64,000 bases of DNA from Selenomonadales bacterium (GCA_018434945.1 JAHDOI010000055.1:1-64000); one strand, 5' to 3'; shown: positions 52,820-61,688, counted from the first letter of the stretch. The notes: generated from the letters alone by a model not told the origin. Numbers and translations are program-made.

Positions 52820-53722
52820 ATGGCGACAACGAACGAGAAGGCGACGATCAGCGCCAGGGTCAACCAGGCGGCGGTGAAGGCTCTGAAAAATCTCAAGGTT
52901 CCTTTGTCGGATGTCATCGAGGCGGGCGTTTTTCACTTCCTGCTGCTGGACGATCCCGCCAAGGTGAAGTTTCTCATCCAGAATAACGAAGATGTGATCG
53001 ACCTGAAACAGCTTGAGGCGTCTTATGGCGAGAATGACTGCCGCTGCTGGCCGGATATCCTCCGCGCCGTCCTCCGCCCCGGCCCGGAGGGCGATGTGAA
53101 GAGCAGCGTGCGGGAGCTGAAGTCGGTGGCGAAGAATCTCGACGACCGCGGCGACGAGGTGTTTTTCCGCAAACGGATCGCCGGGCTGGACACGACGGCC
53201 CTCCTGCAGGAGGCCCATCTGCATATGGTGAGAAGTTCGTTCGCGGCGGCGCTGGTGCTATATGAAAGCGCCTTTAAGCTTTTCGAGACGGCGGGCAATG
53301 TCCCGGAGGCCGGCAAGACGCTCGCTCTGACCGGCCGCTGCCAGCAGAACCTGGGCCGCTATTCGGACGCGCTCGACGCTTACGAGCGGGCCAGGCGTCT
53401 CCTGGAACAGCAGGACCTGCCCCATGAGCTGGCCCGCATCCTCTATGACCGCGGCACGTGTTACCAGTTGACCGGCCGCTATGACGAGGCTTGCGCTTCT
53501 TTCGAGGAAGCCCGCGTTATCTTCGAGAGCCTCGGCAATTACGAGGAGGTGCGCAGGTCGCTGGCGAGCATCGGCGCGTGCCTGAACTTCATGGGCGACA
53601 AGAAACGGGTGCTCGAGTTCTTCGATCTGTTTATCGCCAGGATTCTCCGCCAGAAAAGCATCATCCTCGCCGGGATGGCCACGGAAAACCGGCGCCTCCC
53701 GCCGCCTGAGGAAGGAAATTGA
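52820..53722 (+). CDS. TPR protein with RHH-like N-terminus
   Basis: 300 aa. The N-terminus (ISARVNQAAVKALKNLKVP, followed by SDVIEAGVFHFLL) looks like a ribbon-helix-helix DNA-binding domain, unusual in a TPR protein. TPR repeats then run from about 130 to 265 (AGKTLALTGRCQQNLGRYSDALDAYERA and similar). It could be a regulator that combines DNA binding with peptide or protein binding (inference). GGTGGG precedes the ATG. Confidence 0.8.
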   Translation: MATTNEKATISARVNQAAVKALKNLKVPLSDVIEAGVFHFLLLDDPAKVKFLIQNNEDVIDLKQLEASYGENDCRCWPDILRAVLRPGPEGDVKSSVRELKSVAKNLDDRGDEVFFRKRIAGLDTTALLQEAHLHMVRSSFAAALVLYESAFKLFETAGNVPEAGKTLALTGRCQQNLGRYSDALDAYERARRLLEQQDLPHELARILYDRGTCYQLTGRYDEACASFEEARVIFESLGNYEEVRRSLASIGACLNFMGDKKRVLEFFDLFIARILRQKSIILAGMATENRRLPPPEEGN

Positions 53723-53784
53723 TGGTTCGGGCCGAATGTTATAGTGATACAAAATAAGCCAAAGAATAATGAGGTGTATTTGCG

Positions 53785-54330
53785 ATGTTCAAACCTGCCA
53801 GAATCCTGCCCGTTCTTCTTCTTATGCTCGTCCTGCTCACGCTGCCGGCGTTTGCCGCCGCCGAGGAAGAGGACAGGTACTTCCCCCTGAGCAACGCCAC
53901 GAAGGATACTTTCAGCACATATTCCCTGGATTGGAAAACTCTCCAGCATGTGCCGGCCGACGCCAGCGTCGACTTTGTCAAAAACCCGGATCAGGTGCTG
54001 AAGGACAAGGGTTATCTCCAGGCCTGGGTGAAGGTGGAGTATGAAAAGAACGGCGCCAAGGAAGTGGTCGAATCCCTGAAGATGCAGGAACGGAACGTCG
54101 CCGGCTACGAGAAGCTGGCTTTCTCCCTGCAGTTGCTGCGGGTGAGGCCCGCCTCCAAGGAGGTGGCGCTGCTCGAGCAGGCCGATTACGATAAGAACGG
54201 CAAGCTCCTCGGCCGCGTCATCCATCCTATCGACCGGTGGGTGCCGTTCGAGGTCGAGGCAAGGATCAAGGAGATCTGCGAGAAGCTGGCCGTGGCCCAG
54301 AAGGCGTTTTACGCCAACGGGGGCCGTTAA
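53785..54330 (+). CDS. Exported protein, 181 aa
   Basis: 181 aa with signal peptide 1-27 (RILPVLLLMLVLLTLPAFAAA). Mature part charged and helical, with DKGYLQAWVKVEYEKNG in the middle and a C-terminal helix LAVAQKAFYANGGR. No family recognised. Starts 62 bp after the TPR gene; may be co-transcribed. Confidence 0.75.
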   Translation: MFKPARILPVLLLMLVLLTLPAFAAAEEEDRYFPLSNATKDTFSTYSLDWKTLQHVPADASVDFVKNPDQVLKDKGYLQAWVKVEYEKNGAKEVVESLKMQERNVAGYEKLAFSLQLLRVRPASKEVALLEQADYDKNGKLLGRVIHPIDRWVPFEVEARIKEICEKLAVAQKAFYANGGR

Positions 54331-54374
54331 GTAGTCGCTTGCGGTCTGCAGGCGTTTACGAAGGGAGCGATTGC

Positions 54375-54809
54375 GTGAACAAGACGAGACTGGCGATCGG
54401 CCTGATGCTGCTGGGAGTGCTGCTGGCCTTTGCGGCGCCGGCGGCCGCGGCCCCTTTCGACCCCTCGGTCGTGAAGGTCTCTGTGGACGATTCTCTGTGG
54501 CATAGTTTTCATATCGGACCCGAGTTGCCGAGCGGCGATACCATAACCCTCCACCGTATCACGAAAGCGGAGGTTACCATCCTCACAACCGGCAACCGGG
54601 AGTTCGCCACCCATGTTTTTACCCCCAAGGATAATAAGCCGCACAGGTTCACCATCCCCCACGGCATACCGAATCTGAAGGTCCGCCTGAAGACCTGGAC
54701 AGCGGATGATGTGGTATGGGTTACCACGGCCGAGCTCAAGGAGGTCGGCGATAATGTGGTCGTTAAGGCGGTGCGCGCCGATCAGACGGTTTATACTCCG
54801 GGTTTCTGA
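54375..54809 (+). CDS. Exported protein, 144 aa
   Basis: 144 aa, GTG start at 54375 with AAGGGAG upstream. Signal peptide to about residue 27 (LLAFAAPAAAA). The mature chain is a beta-rich domain with DSLWHSFHIGPELPSGDTIT and a final YTPGF. No family recognised. 44 bp after the preceding exported protein gene, probably same operon, ended by a terminator. Confidence 0.75.
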   Translation: MNKTRLAIGLMLLGVLLAFAAPAAAAPFDPSVVKVSVDDSLWHSFHIGPELPSGDTITLHRITKAEVTILTTGNREFATHVFTPKDNKPHRFTIPHGIPNLKVRLKTWTADDVVWVTTAELKEVGDNVVVKAVRADQTVYTPGF

Positions 54810-54824
54810 CAACGCGATGACCGA

Positions 54825-54854
54825 AAGCCAAGGCTTGGACCTTGGCTTTTTTTT
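54825..54854 (+). terminator. Intrinsic terminator
   Basis: AAGCCAAGG-CTTGGA-CCTTGGCTT followed by T6. Confidence 0.9.
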
Positions 54855-54943
54855 GTCGCTTTTCTGGTATTATGAGAAAAATTTCACTTTTTTTAATCCA
54901 GGATATGGACTTTTCCCAAAAGGAGCGTTATAATTTAAGTGTG

Positions 54944-54963
54944 TGAATGTTATAACTTTCACT
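54944..54963. promoter_or_regulatory. 20-bp imperfect palindrome, operator candidate
   Basis: GTGAATGTTATAACTTTCAC (two mismatches to its reverse complement) lies 10 bp after a TATAAT (54928-54933) and 18 bp before the small membrane protein gene. The arms GTGAA/TTCAC are too far apart for a CRP site. Confidence 0.4.
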
Positions 54964-54981
54964 TATGGGAGGTCGATTACT

Positions 54982-55167
54982 ATGCTCCCCAAAACGATGA
55001 TTTTCATTCTTGGGCTGCCGTTCGCGTTATTCTGCTGTCTGCTCGTTCCGGTGGTCTTTCTTACTGTCTTCGCCTGTTCGCCGCTTGTATACGCTTATCG
55101 GTGCGTCACCGGTCCTATCCACGCCGGCGGCGCCGTTTCGCGGATCGCACATCCCCCTTCCGCATGA
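54982..55167 (+). CDS. Small membrane protein, 61 aa
   Basis: 61 aa from the ATG at 54982 (GGGAGGT 8 nt upstream). One long hydrophobic helix, possibly two (MIFILGLPFALFCCLLVPVV), then a Cys- and His-containing polar tail. No family. Upstream region carries a promoter-like TATAAT and a palindrome, suggesting regulation. Confidence 0.6.
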   Translation: MLPKTMIFILGLPFALFCCLLVPVVFLTVFACSPLVYAYRCVTGPIHAGGAVSRIAHPPSA

Positions 55168-55316
55168 CACACCCACACCCCGCCTTGATTTATTTTCTGT
55201 GTCGGCTTCGCAACTGTGCGGAGCCTATTTTTTTCGCCGCCGGCTTGTCAGCTCTCTTTTCCGCCCGAAAATATGGTACAATAGTGGTAAAGTTCTTTCG
55301 AGGGGGTACCTGTTGT

Positions 55317-55769
55317 ATGAATACCCGGAGGATGGTCTCCAGTCTTGTACTTGCACTGTTCGTAGCCATGCTGCTCGCGGCTCCGGTGTGCTCCGCCGCC
55401 GCCCAAAGCCCGGACAAGCCGACGAAGATGCTGATGAAGGTCGATGTCGTCGACCCTAATCTCTTCTGGTCGTATCCTTATATCAGCAGGGACGGCAAGG
55501 CGAGAATTCCTGCCGCCATCCAGATTGTTTGGAGCACCACGAACGGTCTGTCTTCGGAGACGGGGACGGTCGTGGTGGCGAAGAAAGACCGCGGCCAGCT
55601 GGAGATTACGACCGATAAGGATGCGTTCGTCGATATCGAGGTGCAGGTGGTGGATGCCAAAAAGGTAATCCTCGGCAAGGCCAGCCTGCAGGTTCGCAAT
55701 GTCGGCAAGGAAATCGCCTTCGCCGTCTATCCCCCAGAATACACCAGCCCGTCCATCGAGATGCAGTAA
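55317..55769 (+). CDS. Exported protein, 150 aa
   Basis: 150 aa from the ATG at 55317 (GAGGGGG upstream). Signal peptide to about 28 (VAMLLAAPVCSAAA). Mature beta-rich chain with MKVDVVDPNLFWSYPYIS and AIQIVWSTTNGLSSETGTVVV; the shape could be an Ig-like or lipocalin-like domain, but no family is recognised. Followed by a very good terminator. Confidence 0.72.
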   Translation: MNTRRMVSSLVLALFVAMLLAAPVCSAAAQSPDKPTKMLMKVDVVDPNLFWSYPYISRDGKARIPAAIQIVWSTTNGLSSETGTVVVAKKDRGQLEITTDKDAFVDIEVQVVDAKKVILGKASLQVRNVGKEIAFAVYPPEYTSPSIEMQ

Positions 55770-55795
55770 GCCGCCCCTCCCCTGCCGAATAAGAA

Positions 55796-55827
55796 AACAG
55801 GTCTGCAGCACTTGCTGCAGACCTGTT
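55796..55827. terminator. Strong terminator hairpin
   Basis: AACAGGTCTGCAGCA pairs over 15 bp with TGCTGCAGACCTGTT, loop CT, between convergent genes. Confidence 0.9.
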
Positions 55828-55844
55828 CCGTTTATCGGGACGGT

Positions 55845-56435
55845 TCACCGCGGCCAGAATTCCCGTCCGCCGGCGGCTTTCGTCAGCAGACGCTCGGTGA
55901 GGACGCCGGCAAGGTTAGCGGCCTCCCCGCCGGCCGACCAGCTGTCGAAGTAGTCTTCCCGGTCTTTGATGTCGATGAGGCTGCCGCGATCCGCGCGGTA
56001 GCCGACGAGGCGCATGGCCAGGTCGGTTCTGAGGATGATGTCGCCTTCCTGGTTCCTGCCGAGGTGTTCGCTCAAATCGGTGACGATCACTCCGAGGACG
56101 AGGTCGGCGTCAAGTTGGGCCGCGAGCTGCCGCAGACGCTGCAGGTCGGGTTTCCGCGGGTTGAGGGCGCCGTCAGGCCGCAGGGCCGTCTCGATCTGGT
56201 CGGCGGGGATTATTTCGTATGTTTTGACGAACGAGGGCAACGGCGTACGGAACCACGCCGCCAGGGTGGCGGCGATTTTGGCCTCCACGCCCGGGAATTC
56301 GCGGGCCGGGGCGGTGGCGGCGACGGGCAGGAGGGCAATCCGCCGCGCCGCAGGGGCGGCACAGGCCGGCGAAACCGGCAGCGCCTGGAGGGCGAAGACG
56401 CTGATGAGGATTAGGATAGCGATTTTCTTTTTCAT
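55845..56435 (-). CDS. Exported protein, CsgG-like fold suspected
   Basis: 196 aa from the ATG at 56435 (AGGCGGTG upstream). Signal peptide 1-26 (ILILISVFALQALPVSPACA). The mature part has RRIALLPVAATAPAREFPGV and the segment LRQLAAQLDADLVLGVIVTD, resembling CsgG-like periplasmic proteins that begin with an I-A-[IV]-L-P-V strand. Function unknown. Lies 25 bp before the GGDEF/HD-GYP gene end and on the same strand. Confidence 0.72.
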   Translation of the reverse strand: MKKKIAILILISVFALQALPVSPACAAPAARRIALLPVAATAPAREFPGVEAKIAATLAAWFRTPLPSFVKTYEIIPADQIETALRPDGALNPRKPDLQRLRQLAAQLDADLVLGVIVTDLSEHLGRNQEGDIILRTDLAMRLVGYRADRGSLIDIKDREDYFDSWSAGGEAANLAGVLTERLLTKAAGGREFWPR

Positions 56436-56460
56436 GTCGTCACCGCCTATTGTATTTATG

Positions 56461-57516
56461 TCAGTTCCCGATTTGCCCGAGGAACTCGCGGACGACCGCG
56501 GGGTCGAACTGGGTGCCGGCACAGCGTGTGATTTCCGCAACGGCCTTTTCGTGGGTCATGGCTTTGCGGTAGGGGCGTTCGCTGGTCATGGCTTCGTACG
56601 CGTCGACGACGGCGAGGATGCGGCATTCGCGGGGGATCTGCTCGCCGCTGAGGCCCATGGGATATCCCCCGCCGTTCCACCATTCGTGGTGTTTGAGGAT
56701 CCATTCGGCTATGGGCAGGAGTTCGCCCGACGACTGGGCGATGCGGCAGCCTATTTCGCAGTGCCGCCGCATGACCACTTGTTCCTCGGCGGTGAGCGGA
56801 CCGGGCTTGCGGAGGATGTTGTCGGGGATGCCGACTGTGCCGATGTCGTGGAATTTGGCCAATAGCCGCATGCCTTCCATGGCGGCTTCGGGCAGCTCCA
56901 GCGCTCTGGCAAGCCCGCAGACGAGGCGGTCCTTCCTGTTGGCTTGTTCGGTGGTGAAGAAGTCGCGCTCGGCGAGGCGTTTCATGGCGGTCTGGATTAT
57001 CGCGCTGCGGGCGCCGTGGGAGTGGTTGAGCTTTTCGCGGTACATGTTGTTGTCCGCTCTGTGGAGAATATCCCGGATGCTTTCGCCCCGCCGGCCGATG
57101 GCGTGGCCGACGGACAGGCTGAGGTGTACGCCCGGCTGGGTTTTGTTGTAGGCGGCGATGCCGCTTTGTACTCTGCGGCACGCGGCCTCGACCGCCTGGG
57201 CGGTGGCGCCCGGCATGAGGACGGCGAATTCGTCGCCGCCTATCCTTGCAACGGTGTCTTCGCGGCGGAAGGCTTCTTTTATTATTTTCGCCGCGGCTAT
57301 GAGCATGGTGTCGCCGATATGGTGCCCCATGGCGTCGTTGATCAGTTTCAGGCCGTCGATGTCGCCGACTATTATGCCCATTGGGCCGCCGCCCTCACTG
57401 CCGTAACGTTCGAGTTCGGCTTCGAAGTAGGCGCGGTTATACAGGGAGGTCAGGCCGTCGCGGGTGCTGATGAACAGTAATTTGTCCTGGGCGCTTTTCT
57501 GGGCGGTGATGTCCAT
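56461..57516 (-). CDS. GGDEF plus HD-GYP part of a split c-di-GMP protein
   Basis: Region reading 352 codons from an ATG at 57516. Full GGDEF domain (VGDIDGLKLINDAMGH, RIGGDEFAVLMPG) and HD-GYP domain (LAKFHDIGTVGIPDNIL, HHEWWNGGGYPMGL, ILAVVDAYEAMTS), so both synthesis and breakdown of cyclic di-GMP look possible. It is the natural 3' continuation of the GAF-GAF-PAS gene at 57437-59029, but the two lie in different frames. A weak GAAGG upstream of 57516 might allow separate translation. Confidence 0.88.
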   Translation of the reverse strand: MDITAQKSAQDKLLFISTRDGLTSLYNRAYFEAELERYGSEGGGPMGIIVGDIDGLKLINDAMGHHIGDTMLIAAAKIIKEAFRREDTVARIGGDEFAVLMPGATAQAVEAACRRVQSGIAAYNKTQPGVHLSLSVGHAIGRRGESIRDILHRADNNMYREKLNHSHGARSAIIQTAMKRLAERDFFTTEQANRKDRLVCGLARALELPEAAMEGMRLLAKFHDIGTVGIPDNILRKPGPLTAEEQVVMRRHCEIGCRIAQSSGELLPIAEWILKHHEWWNGGGYPMGLSGEQIPRECRILAVVDAYEAMTSERPYRKAMTHEKAVAEITRCAGTQFDPAVVREFLGQIGN

Positions 57517-59029
57517 GATGACGCCTTCGACGTACAGGGGGGCGGCCGTCGGCGCCGCTGACCGGCCTGGCCCGCTCGACGACGGTGCGGACGCCGCCGT
57601 CTTTGCCGGTGATGCCGTATTCGACCTCGAACGGCCTGGCGTCGTCGATGGCGCCTTTGCAGACCGCAGCGACCCTGGGGCGGTCTGCGGCCAGCATTAT
57701 TTCCTCCAGCGGGCACAGCCCGCCGGCCGGAAATTCTTCCGGGGCGTAGCCGGTCACGGACTGAAGCATGGTGTTGAAGAAGCGGACCCGGTTGTGTTCG
57801 CGGAGGAAGACGCGATAGACGATGCCGGGCAGGTTTTCCGCCAGGGTGCGGTATGAGGCCTCGCTCGCCCGCAGCGCCGCCTCGGCGCGGGTCCGTTCCG
57901 CAAGCTCGCTTTCCAGCGTGTCGTAAAGTTTGGCGTTGCTGAGGGCGAGGGCGGCCAGTTCGGCAAATTGTTTGAGGAGGGCTGTTTCTTCGCCGCTGAA
58001 AGGCCGGTCGGAGTCGATGCGGGCGAGGCAGAAGACGCCGAGGACCTCCCTCCCTTTCGTCAGCGGGATGCCGATCCAGGCCCTTACGGCGTCGCGGGTT
58101 GGGTCGGGATTGCGGAGGGATTCTTTGCTGTAGTCGTCGGTGACGAATATCCGGCCGTTCCGCCATATCCGCCCCGATATCTCCTCGCCCGGTTTCAGCC
58201 GTTTGCCGATGACCCCGCGGTAGAAGCCCCGGGCGACTTTTGCCTCCAGGCAGCCGGCGTCGGCCGCGACCAGATAGAAGTAGCCGTGCTGGGTATCGAC
58301 CAGTTCGCAGGCGCCGTCGAGGATGTTGGCGAGCAGTTCGTTGGCTTCGAAGCGGCTCATAAGGCGGACCGACAGCTGGTGGAGCAGTTCGAGATGACGG
58401 TTCTGGCGGCGGAGCAGTTCTTCGACGCGGGCGCGTTCGGCGAGTTCAGTCTGCAGTTTGGTATACAGCCGCATGTTGCTGACGGCGATGAAGGACAGTT
58501 CCGCGAACCGCTCGAGAAGGGCCTTTTCGTCGGCTGCGGGAGAATAGCTTTCCGACATGATATTGAAGCCCAGGACGCCGATAACTTGCCGGTCGTTCCT
58601 GAGCGGCAGGCCGATGATCGTCCCTGCGACGCTCGGCCTGCCGCGCGCCGGCCCTTCGCCGCCGGTACCGGTCTGCCAGATTCTTTGCTCGGCGGCGAAT
58701 ACGCCCTCCTGCCAGACTTTGCCGACAAAGCCTTCCCCCGGGCGGCGGCGTGTGCCTAGCTGCGAGCGGTGGAAGCCGACGCCGACCCGCATTTCCATCG
58801 CTTCGCCGTCGTCGGTAAGGAGGTAGAGGAAGGCGTTCGGGGTGCGGAGCAGGCCGGCGGCGCGCACGGTGATCTCCTCGAGCAGCGAGTCGAGGTCCCG
58901 GCGGCGCATGAGGCCGACGGCAATGTGGTTGAGGGCTTCGAAGTATTCGTTTTGCAGCTGGTTGGCTGACAAGCTGCGCCGGCTGCCCGCGCCGCCGGGG
59001 CCGCGCGGATTATCGGTGTCGCGGTCCAT
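57437..59029 (-). CDS. GAF-GAF-PAS sensor part, frame broken at a C6 run
   Basis: 530 codons from ATG at 59029. GAF domain about 30-185 (LLRTPNAFLYLLTDDGEAM), GAF about 205-365 (ELVDTQHGYFYLVAADAG), PAS about 395-510 (SYRTLAENLPGIVYRVF). The last about 30 codons are shadow sequence: the PAS continues only in the +1 frame (expected P-L-Y-V-E-G-V-I-M-D-I-T). The switch point is CGCCCCCC at about 57537-57542 on the minus strand; with five Cs the whole reads as one protein of about 850 aa with GGDEF and HD-GYP. Frameshift, slippage site or sequencing error. Confidence 0.88.
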   Translation of the reverse strand: MDRDTDNPRGPGGAGSRRSLSANQLQNEYFEALNHIAVGLMRRRDLDSLLEEITVRAAGLLRTPNAFLYLLTDDGEAMEMRVGVGFHRSQLGTRRRPGEGFVGKVWQEGVFAAEQRIWQTGTGGEGPARGRPSVAGTIIGLPLRNDRQVIGVLGFNIMSESYSPAADEKALLERFAELSFIAVSNMRLYTKLQTELAERARVEELLRRQNRHLELLHQLSVRLMSRFEANELLANILDGACELVDTQHGYFYLVAADAGCLEAKVARGFYRGVIGKRLKPGEEISGRIWRNGRIFVTDDYSKESLRNPDPTRDAVRAWIGIPLTKGREVLGVFCLARIDSDRPFSGEETALLKQFAELAALALSNAKLYDTLESELAERTRAEAALRASEASYRTLAENLPGIVYRVFLREHNRVRFFNTMLQSVTGYAPEEFPAGGLCPLEEIMLAADRPRVAAVCKGAIDDARPFEVEYGITGKDGGVRTVVERARPVSGADGRPPVRRRRHHGHHRPEKRPGQITVHQHPRRPDLPV

Positions 59030-59237
59030 TTACTCCCCCACCCGGTGATAGCTGGTTATTCTTGTTTTTCCATTTCGACAGGTTATGTATTTTTCCTTTC
59101 ACATCGCAGCGGCCGCTGCCGCCTCCTATCCCCCGCGACACCGGATACCAATGCCTGGAGACGCTCAGTTATTACAAAAAAGAAAATTACTTTGGCTTAA
59201 AAAAGGTGTGTATCGATTTGTGTCAAATTATTATGTT

Positions 59238-59807
59238 ATGAAAACAATTGCGCGCCGCTGGGCTTTCGTTCCGCAATCGATAATCGCTCTCCTGCTGTTC
59301 TGCCTGGCAATGCTGCCGGCGCCCGTTGCCGCCGCGACCGGACGCCCGACGATCGTTTTTTTTTATGTTGACGCCCTGACGGCTGGCGAGCTCGAGAAGG
59401 ACGCGATCAGACGGGAGACGGTCGCGCTGTTCGCGACAAAGTACTCCCCCGCTTATTCGTTTGTGACCGGCGAAAACTACGAGCGCGAGTTCACGATATC
59501 GCGCTTCACCGACCTGTCCAGCCTCGACCGCTTCGACCTGCTGCCGCGGCTGGCGGCCGACCGGGTCGATTACGCCGTGTTCTACAACGTTCTGCCGCTG
59601 CGCTTTAAAAGGGATTCCCTGCTGCAGCTGGCGACGACGACTTCTTACGTCCAGGTCCGTGTTTTCGACCTTGGCAGGAATGCCTATGTGTGCGATGCCG
59701 TCTTTTCGTATACTTCGAACTGGGCCTGGCTGAGCGGGCATTTCGCGAAGCTGTCCGCCGATGTGGACAACAAGGTGTTCGCGAAGTATTTCCCGCTGCG
59801 GATATAA
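59238..59807 (+). CDS. Exported protein, 189 aa
   Basis: 189 aa from the ATG at 59238; the ribosome site is weak, but the signal peptide (WAFVPQSIIALLLFCLAMLP) fits this start. The mature domain contains VFFYVDALTAGELEKDAI and ASRFTD-like beta strands (YEREFTISRFTDLSSLDRFD). Family not recognised. It is convergent with the small protein at 59852-60046 and shares a terminator with it. Confidence 0.65.
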   Translation: MKTIARRWAFVPQSIIALLLFCLAMLPAPVAAATGRPTIVFFYVDALTAGELEKDAIRRETVALFATKYSPAYSFVTGENYEREFTISRFTDLSSLDRFDLLPRLAADRVDYAVFYNVLPLRFKRDSLLQLATTTSYVQVRVFDLGRNAYVCDAVFSYTSNWAWLSGHFAKLSADVDNKVFAKYFPLRI

Positions 59808-59839
59808 AGCTGCCGATGCGCACGGGTAGGCATGGAGCG

Positions 59840-59869
59840 AAAAAGATCCAGCTATTGCTGGATCTTTTT
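59840..59869. terminator. Bidirectional terminator
   Basis: AAAAAGATCCAGC-TATT-GCTGGATCTTTTT; the stop codon of the minus-strand small gene lies inside the stem-loop. Confidence 0.88.
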
Positions 59870-60046
59870 CGTTTGCTCGGCGGCGGCCGAGTTTTTTTCG
59901 TCATGCAGTTGCTGGCTGCGGTGCTTTTTCGCCAGTTCCTCCCGGTTGACGGGGTTGACCTTATCGCCGAATTCCCTGGCGAGAAGGGCCTCGATTTCCT
60001 CGGGACGGAGCGTCTGGGTTTTTACCTCGTTCCACTTCTGTTGCAT
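59852..60046 (-). CDS. Small charged protein, 64 aa
   Basis: 64 aa, start ATG with GAGAGGTG upstream. Lys/Glu/Gln-rich and probably helical (LRPEEIEALLAREFGDKV, KKHRSQQLHDEKNSAAAEQ). No family recognised. Confidence 0.6.
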   Translation of the reverse strand: MQQKWNEVKTQTLRPEEIEALLAREFGDKVNPVNREELAKKHRSQQLHDEKNSAAAEQTKKIQQ

Positions 60047-60179
60047 CGTTCACCTCTCGTGGCGCAAGGCGAGGCGGCCGCCCCCGGCTTGCCAGGAAAC
60101 CTGCCCTGCGTATTGGCGCGCCCGGTAGGATTCCGCCGGCACTCTGGGATTATTATGAGCCGCCGGCGGGAAAAGGATG

Positions 60180-61541
60180 CTACCCCCGCGGCAATATTTC
60201 CTCTTCAGCCTCTTCGAGCCGCCTGATCTGGGCGACGACGAGGGCGGCGGTGACGAGCGTGGCGCCGAAGTCGGCGATCGGCCCGGCGAGCCATACCCCC
60301 TGCAGGCCGATGAAGCGCGGCAGGATGAGAAGCGCCGGGATGAGGATGAGGAGCTGGCGGGACATGCTTAGCAGCAGGGAGTGCATGGGTTTGCCGATCG
60401 CCTGGAAGAAGCCCGCCCCCATGACCTGAAAGCCGATGAGGGGCAGCATGGCCATGAATATTTTGAGGCCGGCCGCGCCGAGGGCGATGAGGTCGGCTTC
60501 GGAGCTGAACATGCGGATGATGTATGCGTCGAACAGTTCGATGAGGATGAAGCCGGCGACCGAGACGGCGGTGGCGGCGATGCTGCCTTTTATGACCGCT
60601 TCCCTGACCCGGCCGAATTTTTTCGCGCCGTAGTTGTAGCCGATGACCGGCTGGGTGCCCTGGCTGATGCCGAAGATGGGCATGAGGACGACCATGGATA
60701 CGCGGTTGATGATGCCCATCGCGGCCACGGCCGTCTGGCCGCCGTGGACGACGAGGATGTTGTTGAACAGGCCGGCGACGACGCTGGCGGCGATCTGCAT
60801 GAAGAAGGCCGATGAGCCCATGACGACGATTTTCGCGGCTATTTTTCTGTCAGGCACCATGTTGGCGCCGCGCAGCCTGAGCAGGCTCCGGCGGCTGCGG
60901 AAGTGGGCCACGACCCAGACGGCGGATACGGCCTGGGAGATGACGGTGGCGAGCGCCGAGCCTTTGATGCCCAGGCCGAGGACGAAGATGAACAGGGGGT
61001 TGAGGAGGGTGTTGAGGAGGGCGGATACGACCATGGTCATCATGGCGATGCGGGGGTGGCCTTCGGCGCGGATGATGTTGTTGAGGCCGAAGCCGGTGAA
61101 CATGAAGACGCTGCCGGCGAGGATGACGGCGGTGAAGTCGCGGGCGTAAGGTAGCACGTCTGGCTCGGCGCCGAGGGCGGCGAGGACGGGGTCGAGGAAG
61201 AGGAGGAGGACGGCCGACATGCCGACGGCGATCGCCAGGCCGAGGACGAAGGCGTTGCCGAGGATTTTCTCGGCGTCGGATAGCCGTTTTTGGCCGATGC
61301 GGATGGAGACGAGGGTGGTCGCGCCGACGCCGACGAGCATGCCGAAGGCCATGAGCACGATCATTACCGGGAAGGCGATGGTGACGGCGGCCAGGCCGAT
61401 GGCGCCGACGCCGTGGCCGACGAAGATGCTGTCGACGATGTTGTAGAGGGCGTTGACGAGCATGCCGGTGATGGCCGGTATGGAGAAGTCCCAGATGAGG
61501 GTGCCGATGTTTTTGTGGCCGAGGCTGCTGCGGTCATCCAT
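60180..61541 (-). CDS. MATE family efflux transporter
   Basis: 453 aa from the ATG at 61541. Twelve membrane helices; MATE motifs include PAITGMLVNALYNIVDSIFVGH at the N-terminus and the matching second half QGTQPVIGYNYGAKKFGR. Exports cationic compounds or drugs with Na+ or H+ coupling. The best Shine-Dalgarno (AGGAGG) lies 36 nt upstream of the ATG, where it would start a 10-codon leader (TTG CCG TCA) whose stop overlaps the MATE start. Confidence 0.92.
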   Translation of the reverse strand: MDDRSSLGHKNIGTLIWDFSIPAITGMLVNALYNIVDSIFVGHGVGAIGLAAVTIAFPVMIVLMAFGMLVGVGATTLVSIRIGQKRLSDAEKILGNAFVLGLAIAVGMSAVLLLFLDPVLAALGAEPDVLPYARDFTAVILAGSVFMFTGFGLNNIIRAEGHPRIAMMTMVVSALLNTLLNPLFIFVLGLGIKGSALATVISQAVSAVWVVAHFRSRRSLLRLRGANMVPDRKIAAKIVVMGSSAFFMQIAASVVAGLFNNILVVHGGQTAVAAMGIINRVSMVVLMPIFGISQGTQPVIGYNYGAKKFGRVREAVIKGSIAATAVSVAGFILIELFDAYIIRMFSSEADLIALGAAGLKIFMAMLPLIGFQVMGAGFFQAIGKPMHSLLLSMSRQLLILIPALLILPRFIGLQGVWLAGPIADFGATLVTAALVVAQIRRLEEAEEEILPRG

Positions 61542-61639
61542 TGTGTGGCGCTGCGCTTGACGGCAACTTTTCCGCCTCCTTTCGTCACTGATTAGTATTG
61601 GCTTATCTTGACCGCCGTTCTCATGGGAATAAGAAGCAA

Positions 61640-61671
61640 GCAAGGCTTCCGGGAGACCCCGGAAGCCTTGC
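61640..61671 (-). terminator. Terminator of the thiM-thiW operon
   Basis: GCAAGGCTTCCGGG pairs over 14 bp with CCCGGAAGCCTTGC around AGAC; on minus it continues TTGCTTCTTATTCC. It lies beyond repeat copy R6. Confidence 0.8.
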
Positions 61672-61688
61672 GGGCTTGTAGACAAAGT

